Source: Bolinopsis microptera
Taxonomy: Eukaryota; Ctenophora; Tentaculata; Lobata; Bolinopsidae
NCBI RefSeq assembly: GCF_026151205.1
Contig: NC_087073.1
Location: 22,419,779-22,483,778, forward strand
Direction: 5' to 3'
Length of the DNA stretch: 64,000 nucleotides
The first letter of the stretch is position 1; each line of letters begins with the position of its first letter. A model generated the notes under the pieces. The model did no database searches and was not told the origin of the DNA. It saw nothing but the letters and a program-made list of their open reading frames with translations. Positions 1-12,100 of the stretch are shown piece by piece. Made by a program: the position numbers and the translations under genes.

Positions 1-1204
1 CTAGCAGTGACGCCACTGTGTCCTAGTAGTGACGCCACTGTGTCCTAGTAGTGACGCAACTGTGTCCTAGTAGTGACGTCACTGTGACGTCACTGTGACG
101 CCACTGTGTCCTAGCAGTGACGCCACTGTGTCCTAGCAGTGACGTCACTGTGTCCTAACAGTGACGACACTGTGTCCTAGTATAGCCACTGTGTCCTAGC
201 AGTGACGTCACTGTGTCCTAGCAGTGACGTCACTGTGTCCTAGTAGTGACGCCACTGTGTCCTAACATTGACGCCACTGTGTCCTAGTATAGCCACTGTG
301 TCCTAACAGTGACGTCACTGTGTCCTAGCAGTGACGTCACTGTGTCCTAGTAGTGACGCCACTGTGTCCTAGTAGTGACGCCACTGTGTCCTAGCAGTGA
401 CGCCACTGTGTCCTAGCAGTGACGCCACTGTGTCCTAGCAGTGACGTCACTGTGACGTCACTGTGACACCACTGTGTCCTAGCAGTGACGCCACTGTGTC
501 CTAGCAGTGACGCCACTGTGTCCTAGTAGTGACGCCACTGTGTCCTAGTAGTGACGCCACTGTGTCCTAGTAGTGACGCCACTGTGTCCTAGTAGTGACG
601 CCACTGTGTCCTAACAGTGACGCCACTGTGTCCTAGTAGTGACGCCACTGTGTCCTAGTAGTGACGTCACTGTGACGTCACTGTGACGCCACTGTGTCCT
701 AGCAGTGACGCCACTGTGTCCTAGTAGTGACGCCACTGTGTCCTAGTAGTGACGCAACTGTGTCCTAGTAGTGACGTCACTGTGACGTCACTGTGACGCC
801 ACTGTGTCCTAGCAGTGACGCCACTGTGTCCTAGCAGTGACGCCACTGTGTCCTAGTAGTGACGCCACTGTGTCCTAGTAGTGACGCCACTGTGTCCTAG
901 TAGTGACGCCACTGTGTCCTAGCAGTGACGCCACTGTGTCCTAGCAGTGACGCCACTGTGTCCTAGCAGTGACGCCACTGTGTCCTAGCAGTGACGCCAC
1001 TGTGTCCTAGCAGTGACGCCACTGTGTCCTAACAGTGACGACACTGTGTCCTAGTATAGCCACTGTGTCCTAGCAGTGACGTCACTGTGTCCTAGCAGTG
1101 ACGTCACTGTGTCCTAGTAGTGACGCCACTGTGTCCTAGTAGTGACGCCACTGTGTCCTAACAGTGACGCCACTGTGTCCTAGTATAGCCACTGTGTCCT
1201 AGCC
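1..1204. repeat. 22-bp tandem array rich in CRE octamers
   Basis: More than fifty head-to-tail copies of a 22-bp unit (GTGTCCTAGYAGTGACGYCACT, 20 bases shown without the last two in some copies). About fifteen copies carry the exact palindrome TGACGTCA, the consensus cAMP-response element; most others differ by one base (TGACGCCA). In several places an 11-bp sub-unit (GTGACGTCACT) is repeated twice in a row, so the 22-mer looks like a diverged dimer. A shorter variant (TAGTATAGCCACT) recurs. The array enters from the left edge, so its true length is unknown. Whether the octamers bind CREB/ATF proteins is inference. Confidence 0.93.
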
Positions 1205-1362
1205 CTTGTTATTAATTGCTAAGTCGTCACCACGCGGGAGAAATGAGGAGAAAGCTACAATAGCGCTTACAACAACAACAAAACAGTAACGCGTAGAAAC
1301 CAACTTCAGATCCTATAACCGAGATAATAACCACAACTCATCGTTTTTTTAGTTACGAGACA
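1205..1362. other. Unique spacer with a splice-acceptor-like end
   Basis: Non-repetitive 158 bp between the two tandem arrays. It ends in a run of T followed by AG (1344-1352), a good 3' splice-site shape, and then AGTTACGAGACA, which occurs again at 1963-1974 where the bHLH exon begins. A weak match to a bHLH basic/helix-1 region can be imagined at 1230-1285, but it needs a frameshift and is not called. Confidence 0.4.
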
Positions 1363-1956
1363 CCTGTAACACCCCCTCTGTAACACCCCCTCTGTAACAC
1401 CCCCTCTGTAACACCCCCTCTGTAACACCCTCTCTGTAACACCCCCTCTGTAACACCCCCTCTGTAACACCCCCTCTGTAACACCCCCTCTGTAACACCC
1501 CTTCTGTAATACCCCCTCTGTAACACCCCCTCTGTAACACCCCCTCTGTAACACTCCCTCTGTAACACCCCCTCTGTAACACCCCCTCTGTAACACCCCC
1601 TCTGTAACATCCCCTCTGTAACACCCCTCTGTAATACTCCATCTGTAACACCCCCTCTGTAACACCCCCTATGTAACACCCCCTCTGTAACACCCTCTCT
1701 GTAACACCCCCTCTGTAACACCCCCTCTGTAACACCCCCTCTGTAACACCACCTCTGTAACACCCCCTCTGTAACACCCCCTCTGTAACACCCCCTCTGT
1801 AACACCCCCTCTGTAACACCCCTCTGTAACACCCCCTCTGTAACACTCCCTCTGTAACACTCTCTCTGTAACACTCCCTCTGTAACACTCCCTCTGTAAC
1901 ACCCCCTCTGTAACACCCCCTCTGTAACACCCCCTCTGTAACACTCCCTCTGTAAA
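1363..1956. repeat. 14-bp minisatellite
   Basis: About 42 tandem copies of GTAACACCCCCTCT with sporadic single-base changes. Because 14 is not a multiple of 3, three units make a 42-base coding period, which creates long but meaningless open frames on the minus strand. The array is bounded on both sides by the 12-bp direct repeat AGTTACGAGACA (1351-1362 and 1963-1974), so it appears to have grown or inserted inside what was once a single copy of that sequence. Confidence 0.93.
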
Positions 1957-1964
1957 ACCCCTAG

Positions 1965-2686
1965 TTACGAGACATGGTTCCAGCCAGGAGACCCGAGAAG
2001 AAAATGTCGAAACTACAGATTCTGAAGTCAGCGACTAGATACATCAACTATCTGACACAAGTACTGCAAAGAGATCAAAATATAAATAACCAGGTTGATG
2101 TTATGAAATATTTCATATTTTACTAATATAAGCAATCATACATTTTCAGTTTGTCAATAGCAAATAGCGAATAATAGTAATAGTAATACGATATTAACAA
2201 GTTTTTTCAGACATTTTGCTTTTCCGACCAAAAGTATAAATTGTCTCTTAAGACCAAACACCTCGCATGCCAGGAAGCTCAGGGTCAATAGGTTATATTG
2301 ATTTAGAATAGGTGGTAATCATTACCGGATCACTTTTAACCGTTTCTGCGATAAAATAAATTTATACGTTTATCAAATTATATTCAGATTTCTTTGCGCT
2401 ATAATAATAAACGGTATTACCAAAGTGATACCGATTAAATCGGTATCACTTTGGTTACACCTCGTATATACCTCAGGATAAACAAGATCAGATGGTGACG
2501 AGTACAACAGATTTTTACGATTTGCCCGCCTCCTGCACAGACCACTCCCTCAATACCACCAGCTGCACAGATCACTCCCTCAACACCACCTCCTGCACAG
2601 ACCACTCCCTCAACACCGCAAGCTGCCAACTTATAGACACCTCTAAGTCTTGCTGCTTCCTGGAGGACGCTGACGACTTCTTTTGA
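1965..2686 (+). CDS. bHLH transcription factor, last two exons (partial)
   Basis: Two exons inferred by eye: 1965-2093 and 2477-2686, joined in phase 0 with GT/AG borders (acceptors CCTAG and ACCTCAG, donor CAG|GTTGAT). Exon one encodes the end of helix 1 (LRDMVP), the loop and all of helix 2 (KKMSKLQILKSATRYINYL). This matches the loop-helix-2 consensus of class II (group A) bHLH factors such as Twist, Hand and Paraxis, DNA-binding developmental regulators that dimerise with E-proteins in the nucleus. Exon two encodes a short tail with three copies of a nine-residue repeat (SCTDHSLNT) and ends EDADDFF-stop. The basic region and most of helix 1 are not found with confidence; they may lie left of the window. 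Family placement is firm at bHLH level, open at subfamily level. Confidence 0.68.
2419..2455. other. Perfect 18-bp inverted repeat (hairpin) in bHLH intron
   Basis: ACCAAAGTGATACCGATT is followed after a single A by its exact reverse complement. The hairpin ends 21 bases before the inferred acceptor of the last bHLH exon (AG at 2475-2476), so in pre-mRNA it would sit where the polypyrimidine tract and branch point normally lie. Confidence 0.85.
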
Positions 2687-2841
2687 TATTCCCTCTTTAT
2701 CTAAATCAAATCAAAATTGTTCCAACAATGTGCAGAAAGATTGTAACCGGAGAGCAAGAATCTGATGTGAACAGGAAGAATCGTAGAAATGAATTCTTAC
2801 TAATTTTTCGTCAACACTTGCTCATGTCAAATCAAATAAGG

Positions 2842-2847
2842 AATAAA
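2842..2847 (+). terminator. Candidate poly(A) signal of bHLH gene
   Basis: AATAAA about 155 bases after the bHLH stop codon. The 250-base open frame over 2683-2934 has no family resemblance and is read as 3' UTR. Confidence 0.4.
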
Positions 2848-2934
2848 GACAATTTTCTGCAATTCAGAAAAAACATCTTAAATGATGTAGAAGACAGTGT
2901 CCAGAAGTTGACTGTTCTATTGTTACCAGCTTAA

Positions 2935-3189
2935 TAACAGAATACGGACAGAGGTTTTAAAATGATCAAGGATATACGTTCATTTGAGTTTGAGGATATT
3001 GGTAAATATTAGTGGCTCTATTAAAAGGCACGGTGTATTTGACTTTGTCACACTATGAAATTATTTAAACCCTTGATGGTTAGAATAATCGTTTCATCCT
3101 CTAGGCAAACTTTGTCACATAATAATATCCTAATCAGGTGATAAGATATCGTCTAAATACATCCGGCACGGAAATTGTTACTTAGTCAC
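2935..3189. other. AT-rich spacer, nothing recognised
   Basis: Unique sequence between the bHLH 3' UTR and the first diverged satellite copy. No conserved coding sequence or RNA gene seen on either strand. Confidence 0.5.
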
Positions 3190-6100
3190 ACTATAAACTG
3201 AAACATGTGACGGAGTAAATATGGACCCCTTGCTGCTGTGTTTGACAAAATTTTCGAGTGTCCAGTTGATAGGATGGGTACATATGACCATTACCTACAT
3301 ATTTGACAACTTTTTTCGTTAAATGGAGCGCCCAGGTTAACTTCATATTTGAAAATGGGACAGACTTTTGGAAATACAACTTTTCGTTTTCTTAAGCTTT
3401 CTGCTGTGGGCTTCCTCCGACCGATATCAAACATCCAGCACCTCAATCGTGTCATATGCCATCTATAGTTGACTTACTTATTGGTTGCAGGTGAGAAATT
3501 CAGTAAAAACTGTAAAATTTCGGTCCTGGAAATTTCATCTTCAAAAACTGAAAATGGGACAGAGATTTGGAATATATGATTTTACAATTTTATTCGGGAT
3601 TTTGACTTCCAGTACCCCAATTTGGTTTCATACCATCATCAATTAACTGACTAATTGGTCTGTGGGCAAAAATGTCATTTAATCTGTCGAATTTGTGTTC
3701 AGAAAATTTCATATTTGAAAATGGGACAGACTTTTGAAAATACAACTTTTCGTTTTCTTAAGCTTTCTGCTGTGGGCTTCCTCCGACCGATATCAAACTT
3801 CCAGCACCTCAATCGTGTCATATGCCATCTATAGTTGACTTACTAATTGGTTGCAGGTGAGAAATTCAGTAAAAACTGTAAAATTTCAGGTCCTGGAAAT
3901 TTCATCTTCAAAAACTGAAAATGGGACAGAGATTTGGAATATATGATTTTACAATTTTATTCGGATTTTGACTTCCAGTACCCCAATTTGGTTTAATACC
4001 ATCATCAATTAACTGACTAATTGGTTTGTGGGCAAAAATGTCATCTAATCTGTCAAATTTGTGTTCAGAAAATTTCATATTTGAAAATGGGACAGACTTT
4101 TGAAAATACAACTTTTCGTTTTCTTAAGCTTTCTGCTGTGGGCTTCCTCCGACCGATATCAAACTTCCAGCACCTCAATCGTGTCATATGCCATCTATAG
4201 TTAACTTACTAATTGGTTGCAGGTGAGAAATTCAGTAAAAACTGTAAAATTTCGGTCCTGGAAATTTCATCTTCAAAAACTGAAAATGGGACAGAGATTT
4301 GAAATATATGATTTTACAATTTTATTCGGGATTTTGACTTCCAGTACCCCAATTTGGTTTCATACCATCATCAATTAACTGACTAATTGGTTTGTGGGCA
4401 AAAATGTCATCTAATCTGTCAAATTTGTGTTCAGAAAATTTCATATTTGAAAATGGGACAGACTTTTGAAAATACAACTTTTCGTTTTCTTAAGCTTTCT
4501 GCTGTGGGCTTCCTCCGACCGATATCAAACTTCCAGCACCTCAATCGTGTCATATGCCATCTATAGTTGACTTACTAATTGGTTGCAGGTGAGAAATTCA
4601 GTAAAAACTGTAAAATTTCGGTCCTGGAAATTTCATCTTCAAAAACTGAAAATGGGACAGAGATTTGGAATATATGATTTTACAATTTTATTCGGGATTT
4701 TGACTTCCAGTACCCCAATTTGGTTTCATACCATCATCAATTAACTGACTAATTGGTTTGTGGGCAAAAATGTCATCTAATCTGTCAAATTTGTGTTCAG
4801 AAAATTTCACATTTGAAAATGGGACAGACTTTTGAAAATACAACTTTTCGTTTTCTTAAGCTTTCTGCTGTGGGCTTCCTCCGACCGATATCAAACTTCC
4901 AGCACCTCAATCGTGTCATATGCCATCTATAGTTGACTTACTAATTGGTTGCAGGTGAGAAATTCAGTAAAAACTGTAAAATTTCGGTCCTGGAAATTTC
5001 ATCTTCAAAAACTGAAAATGGGACAGAGATTTGGAATATATGATTTTACAATTTTATTCGGGATTTTGACTTCCAGTACCCCAATTTGGTTTCATACCAT
5101 CATCAATTAACTGACTAATTGGTTTGTGGGCAAAAATGTCATCTAATCTGTCAAATTTGTGTTCAGAAAATTTCACATTTGAAAATGGGACAGACTTTTG
5201 AAAATACAACTTTTCGTTTTCTTAAGCTTTCTGCTGTGGGCTTCCTCCGACCGATATCATACTTCCAGCACCTCAATCGTGTCATATGCCGTCTATAGTT
5301 GACTTACAAAGTGGTTGCAGGTGAGAAATTCAGTAAAAACTGTAAAATTTCGGTCCTGGAAATTTCATCTTCAAAAACTGAAAATGGGACAGAGATTTGG
5401 AATATATGATTTTACAATTTTATTCGGGATTTTGACTTCCAGTACCCCAATTTGGTTTCATACCATCATCAATTAACTGACTAATTGGTTTGTGGGCAAA
5501 AATGTCATCTAATCTGTCAAATTTGTGTTCAGAAAATTTCATATTTGAAAATGGGACAGACTTTTGAAAATACAACTTTTCGTTTTCTTAAGCTTTCTGC
5601 TGTGGGCTTCCTCCGACCGATATCAAACTTCCAGCACCTCAATCGTGTCATATGCCATCTATAGTTGACTTACTAATTGGTTGCAGGTGAGAAATTCAGT
5701 AAAAACTGTAACATTTCGGTCCTGGAAATTTCATCTTCAAAAACTGAAAATGGGACAGAGATTTGGAATATATGATTTTACAATTTTATTCGGGATTTTG
5801 ACTTCCAGTACCCCAATTTGGTTTCATACCATCATCAATTAACTGACTAATTGGTTTGTGGGCAAAAATGTCATCTAATCTGTCAAATTTGTGTTCAGAA
5901 AATTTCATATTTGAAAATGGGACAGACTTTTGAAAATACAACTTTTCGTTTTCTTAAGCTTTCTGCTGTGGGCTTCCTCCGACCGATATCAAACTTCCAG
6001 CACCTCAATCGTGTCATATGCCATCTATAGTTGACTTACTAATTGGTTGCAGGTGAGAAATTCAGTAAAAACTGTAACATTTCGGTCCTGGAAATTTCAT

Positions 6101-9100
6101 CTTCAAAAACTGAAAATGGGACAGAGATTTGGAATATATGATTTTACAATTTTATTCGGGATTTTGACTTCCAGTACCCCAATTTGGTTTCATACCATCA
6201 TCAATTAACTGACTAATTGGTTTGTGGGCAAAAATGTCATCTAATCTGTCAAATTTGTGTTCAGAAAATTTCAAATTTGAAAATGGGACAGACTTTTGAA
6301 AATACAACTTTTCGTTTTCTTAAGCTTTCTGCTGTGGGCTTCCTCCGACCGATATCAAACTTCCAGCACCTCAATCGTGTCATATGCCATCTATAGTTGA
6401 CTTACTAATTGGTTGCAGGTGAGAAATTCAGTAAAAACTGTAACATTTCGGTCCTGGAAATTTCATCTTCAAAAACTGAAAATGGGACAGAGATTTGGAA
6501 TATATGATTTTACAATTTTATTCGGGATTTTGACTTCCAGTAACCCCAATTTGGTTTCATACCATCATCAATTAACTGACTAATTGGTTTGTGGGCAAAA
6601 ATGTCATCTAATCTGTCAAATTTGTGTTCAGAAAATTTCATATTTGAAAATGGGACAGACTTTTGAAAATACAACTTTTCGTTTTCTTAAGCTTTCTGCT
6701 GTGGGCTTCCTCCGACCGATATAAACTTCCAGCAGCTCAATCGTGTCATATGCCATCTATAGTTGACTTACTAATTGGTTGCAGGTGAGAAATTCAGTAA
6801 AAACTGTAAAATTTCGGTCCTGGAAATTTCATCTTCAAAAACTGAAAATGGGACAGAGATTTGGAATATATGATTTTACAATTTTATTCGGGATTTTGAC
6901 TTCCAGTACCCCAATTTGGTTTCATACCATCATCAATTAACTGACTAATTGGTTTGTGGGCAAAAATGTCATCTAATCTGTCAAATTTGTGTTCAGAAAA
7001 TTTCATATTTGAAAATGGGACAGACTTTTGAAAATACAACTTTTCGTTTTCTTAAGCTTTCTGCTGTGGGCTTCCTCCGACCGATATAAAACTTCCAGCA
7101 CCTCAATCGTGTGATATGCCATCTATAGTTGACTTACTAATTGGTTGCAGGTGAGAAATTCAGTAAAAACTGTAAAATTTCGGTCCTGGAAATTTCATCT
7201 TCAAAAACTGAAAATGGGACAGAGATTTGGAATATATGATTTTACAATTTTATTCGGGATTTTGACTTCCAGTATAACCCCAATTTGGTTTCATACCATC
7301 ATCAATTAACTGACTAATTGGTTTGTGGGCAAAAATGTCATCCAATCTGTCAAATTTGTGTTCAGAAAATTTCATATTTGAAAATGGGACAGACTTTTGA
7401 AAATACAACTTTTCGTTTTCTTAAGCTTTCTGCTGTGGGCTTCCTCCGACCGATATTAAACTTCCAGCAGCTCAATCGTGTCATATGCCATCTATAGTTG
7501 ACTTACTAATTGGTTGCAGGTGAGAAATTCAGTAAAAACTGTAAAATTTCGGTCCTGGAAATTTCATCTTCAAAAACTGAAAATGGGACAGAGATTTGGA
7601 ATATATGATTTTACAATTTTATTCGGGATTTTGACTTCCAGTATAACCCCAATTTGGTTTCATACCATCATCAATTAACTGACTAATTGGTTTGTGGGCA
7701 AAAATGTCATCTAATCTGTCAAATTTGTGTTCAGAAAATTTCATATTTGAAAATGGGACAGACTTTTGAAAATACAACTTTTCGTTTTCTTAAGCTTTCT
7801 GCTGTGGGCTTCCTCCGACCGATATCAAACTTCCAGCACCTCAATCGTGTCATATGCCATCTATAGTTGACTTACTAATTGGTTGCAGGTGAGAAATTCA
7901 GTAAAAACTGTAAAATTTCGGTCCTGGAAATTTCATCTTCAAAAACTGAAAATGGGACAGAGATTTGGAATATATGATTTTACAATTTTATTCGGGATTT
8001 TGACTTCCAGTACCCCAATTTGGTTTCATACCATCATCAATTAACTGACTAATTGGTTTGTGGGCAAAAATGTTATCTAATCTGTCAAATTTGTGTTAAG
8101 AAAATTTCATATTTAAAATGGGACAGACTTTTGAAAATACAACTTTTCGTTTTCTTAAGCTTTCTGCTGTGGGCTTCCTCCGACCGATATCAAATTTCCA
8201 GCATCTTAATCGTGTCATATTCCATCTATAGTTGACTTACTAATTGGTTGCAGGTGAGAAATTCAGTAAAAACTGTAAAATTTCGGTCCTGGAAATTTCA
8301 TCTTCAAAAACTGAAAATGGGACAGAGATTTGGAATATATGATTTTACAATTTTATTCGGGATTTTGACTTCCAGTACCCCAATTTGGCTTCATGCCATC
8401 ATCAATTAACTGACTAATTGGTTTGTGGGCAAAAATTTCATCTAATCTGTCAAATTTGTGTTCAGAAAATTTCATATTTAAAAATGGGACAGACTTTTGA
8501 AAATACAACTTTTCGTATTCTTAAGCTTTCTGCTGTGGGCTTCCTCCGACCGATAGCAAACTTCCAGCATCTTAATCGTGTCATATTCCATCTATAGTTG
8601 ACTTACTAATTGGTTGCAGGTGAGAAATTCAGTAAAAACTGTAAAATTTCGGTCCTGGAAATTTCATCTTCAAAAACTGAAAATGGGACAGAGATTTGGA
8701 ATATATGATTTTACAATTTTATTCGGGATTTTGACTTCCAGTATAACCCCAATTTGGTTTCATACCATCATCAATTAACTGACTAATTGGTTTGTGGGCA
8801 AAAATGTCATCCAATCTGTCAAATTTGTGTTCAGAAAATTTCATATTTGAAAATGGGACAGACTTTTGAAAATACAACATTTCGTTTTCTTAAGCTTTCT
8901 GCTGTGGGCTTCCTCCGACCGATATTAAACTTCCAGCAGCTCAATCGTGTCATATGCCATCTATAGTTGACTTACTAATTGGTTGCAGGTGAGAAATTCA
9001 GTAAAAACTGTAAAATTTCGGTCCTGGAAATTTCATCTTCAAAAACTGAAAATGGGACAGAGATTTGGAATATATGATTTTACAATTTTATTCGGGATTT

Positions 9101-12100
9101 TGACTTCCAGTATAACCCCAATTTGGTTTCATACCATCATCAATTAACTGACTAATTGGTTTGTGGGCAAAAATGTCATCTAATCTGTCAAATTTGTGTT
9201 CAGAAAATTTCATATTTGAAAATGGGACAGACTTTTGAAAATACAACTTTTCGTTTTCTTAAGCTTTCTGCTGTGGGCTTCCTCCGACCGATATCAAACT
9301 TCCAGCACCTCAATCGTGTCATATGCCATCTATAGTTGACTTACTAATTGGTTGCAGGTGAGAAATTCAGTAAAAACTGTAAAATTTCGGTCCTGGAAAT
9401 TTCATCTTCAAAAACTGAAAATGGGACAGAGATTTGGAATATATGATTTTACAATTTTATTCGGGATTTTGACTTCCAGTACCCCAATTTGGTTTCATAC
9501 CATCATCAATTAACTGACTAATTGGTTTGTGGGCAAAAATGTTATCTAATCTGTCAAATTTGTGTTAAGAAAATTTCATATTTAAAAATGGGACAGACTT
9601 TTGAAAATACAACTTTTCGTTTTCTTAAGCTTTCTGCTGTGGGCTTCCTCCGACCGATATCAAACTTCCAGCATCTTAATCGTGTCATATTCCATCTATA
9701 GTTGACTTACTAATTGGTTGCAGGTGAGAAATTCAGTAAAAACTGTAAAATTTCGGTCCTGGAAATTTCATCTTCAAAAACTGAAAATGGGACAGAGATT
9801 TGGAATATATGATTTTACAATTTTATTCGGGATTTTGACTTCCAGTATAACCCCAATTTGGTTTCATACCATCATCAATTAACTGACTAATTGGTTTGTG
9901 GGCAAAAATTTCATCTAATCTGTCAAATTTGTGTTCAGAAAATTTCATATTTAAAAATGGGACAGACTTTTGAAAATACAACTTTTCGTAATCTTAAGCT
10001 TTCTGCTGTGGGCTTCCTCCGACCGATATCAAACTTCCAGCATCTTAATCGTGTCATATTCCATCTATAGTTGACTTACTAATTGGTTGCAGGTGAGAAA
10101 TTGAGTAAAAACTGTAAAATTTCGGTCCTGGAAATTTCATCTTCAAAAACTGAAAATGGGACAGAGATTTGGAATATATGATTTTACAATTTTATACAGG
10201 ATTTTGACTTCAAGTACCCCAATTTGGTTTCATACCATCATCAATTAACTGACTAATTGGTTTGTGGGCAAAAATGTCATCTAATCTGTCAAATTTGTGT
10301 TCAGAAAATTTCATATTTGAAAATGGGACAGACTTTTGAAAATACAACTTTTCGTAATCTTAAGCTTTCTGCTGTGGGCTTCCTCCGACCGATATCAAAC
10401 TTCCAGCACCTCAATCGTGTCATATGCCATCTATAGTTGACTTACTAATTGGTTGCAGGTGAGAAATTCAGTAAAAACTGTAAAATTTCGGTCCTGGAAA
10501 TTTCACCTTCAAAAACTGAAAATGGGACAGAGATTTGGAATATATGATTTTACAATTTTATACGGGATTTTGACTTCCAGTACCCCAATTTGGTTTCATA
10601 CCATCATCAATTAACTGACTAATTGGTTTGTGGGCAAAAATGTCATCTAATCTGTCAAATTTGTGTTCAGAAAATTTCATATTTGAAAATGGGACAGACT
10701 TTTGAAAATACAACTTTTCGTTTTCTTAAGCTTTCTGCTGTGGGCTTCCTCCGACCGATATCAAACTTCCAGCACCTCAATCGTGTCATATGCCATCTAT
10801 AGTTGACTTACTAATTGGTTGCAGGTGAGAAATTCAGTAAAAACTGTAAAATTTCGGTCCTGGAAATTTCATCTTCAAAAACTGAAAATGGGACAGAGAT
10901 TTGGAATATATGATTTTACAATTTTATTCGGGATTTTGACTTCCAGTACCCCAATTTGGCTTCATGCCATCATCAATTAACTGACTAATTGGTTTGTGGG
11001 CAAAAATTTAATCTAATCTGTCAAATTTGTGTTCAGAAAATTTCATATTTAAAAATGGGACAGACTTTTGAAAATACAACTTTTCGTTTTCTTAAGCTTT
11101 CTGCTGTGGGCTTCCTCCGACCGATATCAAACTTCCAGCATCTTAATCGTGTCATATTCCATCTATAGTTGACTTACTAATTGGTTGCAGGTGAGAAATT
11201 GAGTAAAAACTGTAAAATTTCGGTCCTGGAAATTTCATCTTCAAAAACTGAAAATGGGACAGAGATTTGGAATATATGATTTTACAATTTTATACAGGAT
11301 TTTGACTTCAAGTACCCCAATTTGGTTTCATACCATCATCAATTAACTGACTAATTGGTTTGTGGGCAAAAATGTCATCTAATCTGTCAAATTTGTGTTC
11401 AGAAAATTTCATATTTGAAAATGGGACAGACTTTTGAAAATACAACTTTTCGTAATCTTAAGCTTTCTGCTGTGGGCTTCCTCCGACCGATATCAAACTT
11501 CCAGCACCTCAATCGTGTCATATGCCATCTATAGTTGACTTACTAATTGGTTGCAGGTGAGAAATTCAGTAAAAACTGTAAAATTTCGGTCCTGGAAATT
11601 TCATCTTCAAAAACTGAAAATGGGACAGAGATTTGGAATATATGATTTTACAATTTTATTCGGGATTTTTACTTCCAGTACCCCAATTTGGCTTCATGCC
11701 ATCATCAATTAACTGACTAATTGGTTTGTGGGCAAAAATTTAATCTAATCTGTCAAATTTGTGTTCAGAAAATTTCATATTTAAAAATGGGACAGACTTT
11801 TGAAAATACAACTTTTCGTTTTCTTAAGCTTTCTGCTGTGGGCTTCCTCCGACCGATATCAAACTTCCAGCATCTTAATCGTGTCATATTCCATCTATAG
11901 TTGACTTACTAATTGGTTGCAGGTGAGAAATTCAGTAAAAACTGTAAAATTTCGGTCCTGGAAATTTCATCTTCAAAAACTGAAAATGGGACAGAGATTT
12001 GGAATATATGATTTTACAATTTTATTCGGGATTTTGACTTCCAGTATAACCCCAATTTGGTTTCATACCATCATCAATTAACTGACTAATTGGTTTGTGG

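Noticed and set aside
1-1204. CRISPR-like array
   Set aside because: Units are contiguous 22-mers with no unique spacers, in an animal genome.
1230-1290. Basic region and helix 1 of the bHLH protein (YNSAYNN, EMRRK)
   Set aside because: Would need a frameshift and two missing residues; too weak to call.
1306-1944. Four overlapping minus-strand open frames encoding LQRGCYRGGVTEG repeats
   Set aside because: They are all frames of the 14-bp minisatellite, which stays open whenever its unit lacks stops; overlapping frames of the same repeat cannot all be genes.
2683-2934. 83-codon frame after the bHLH stop
   Set aside because: No family resemblance, overlaps the stop region and a poly(A) signal; most likely 3' UTR.
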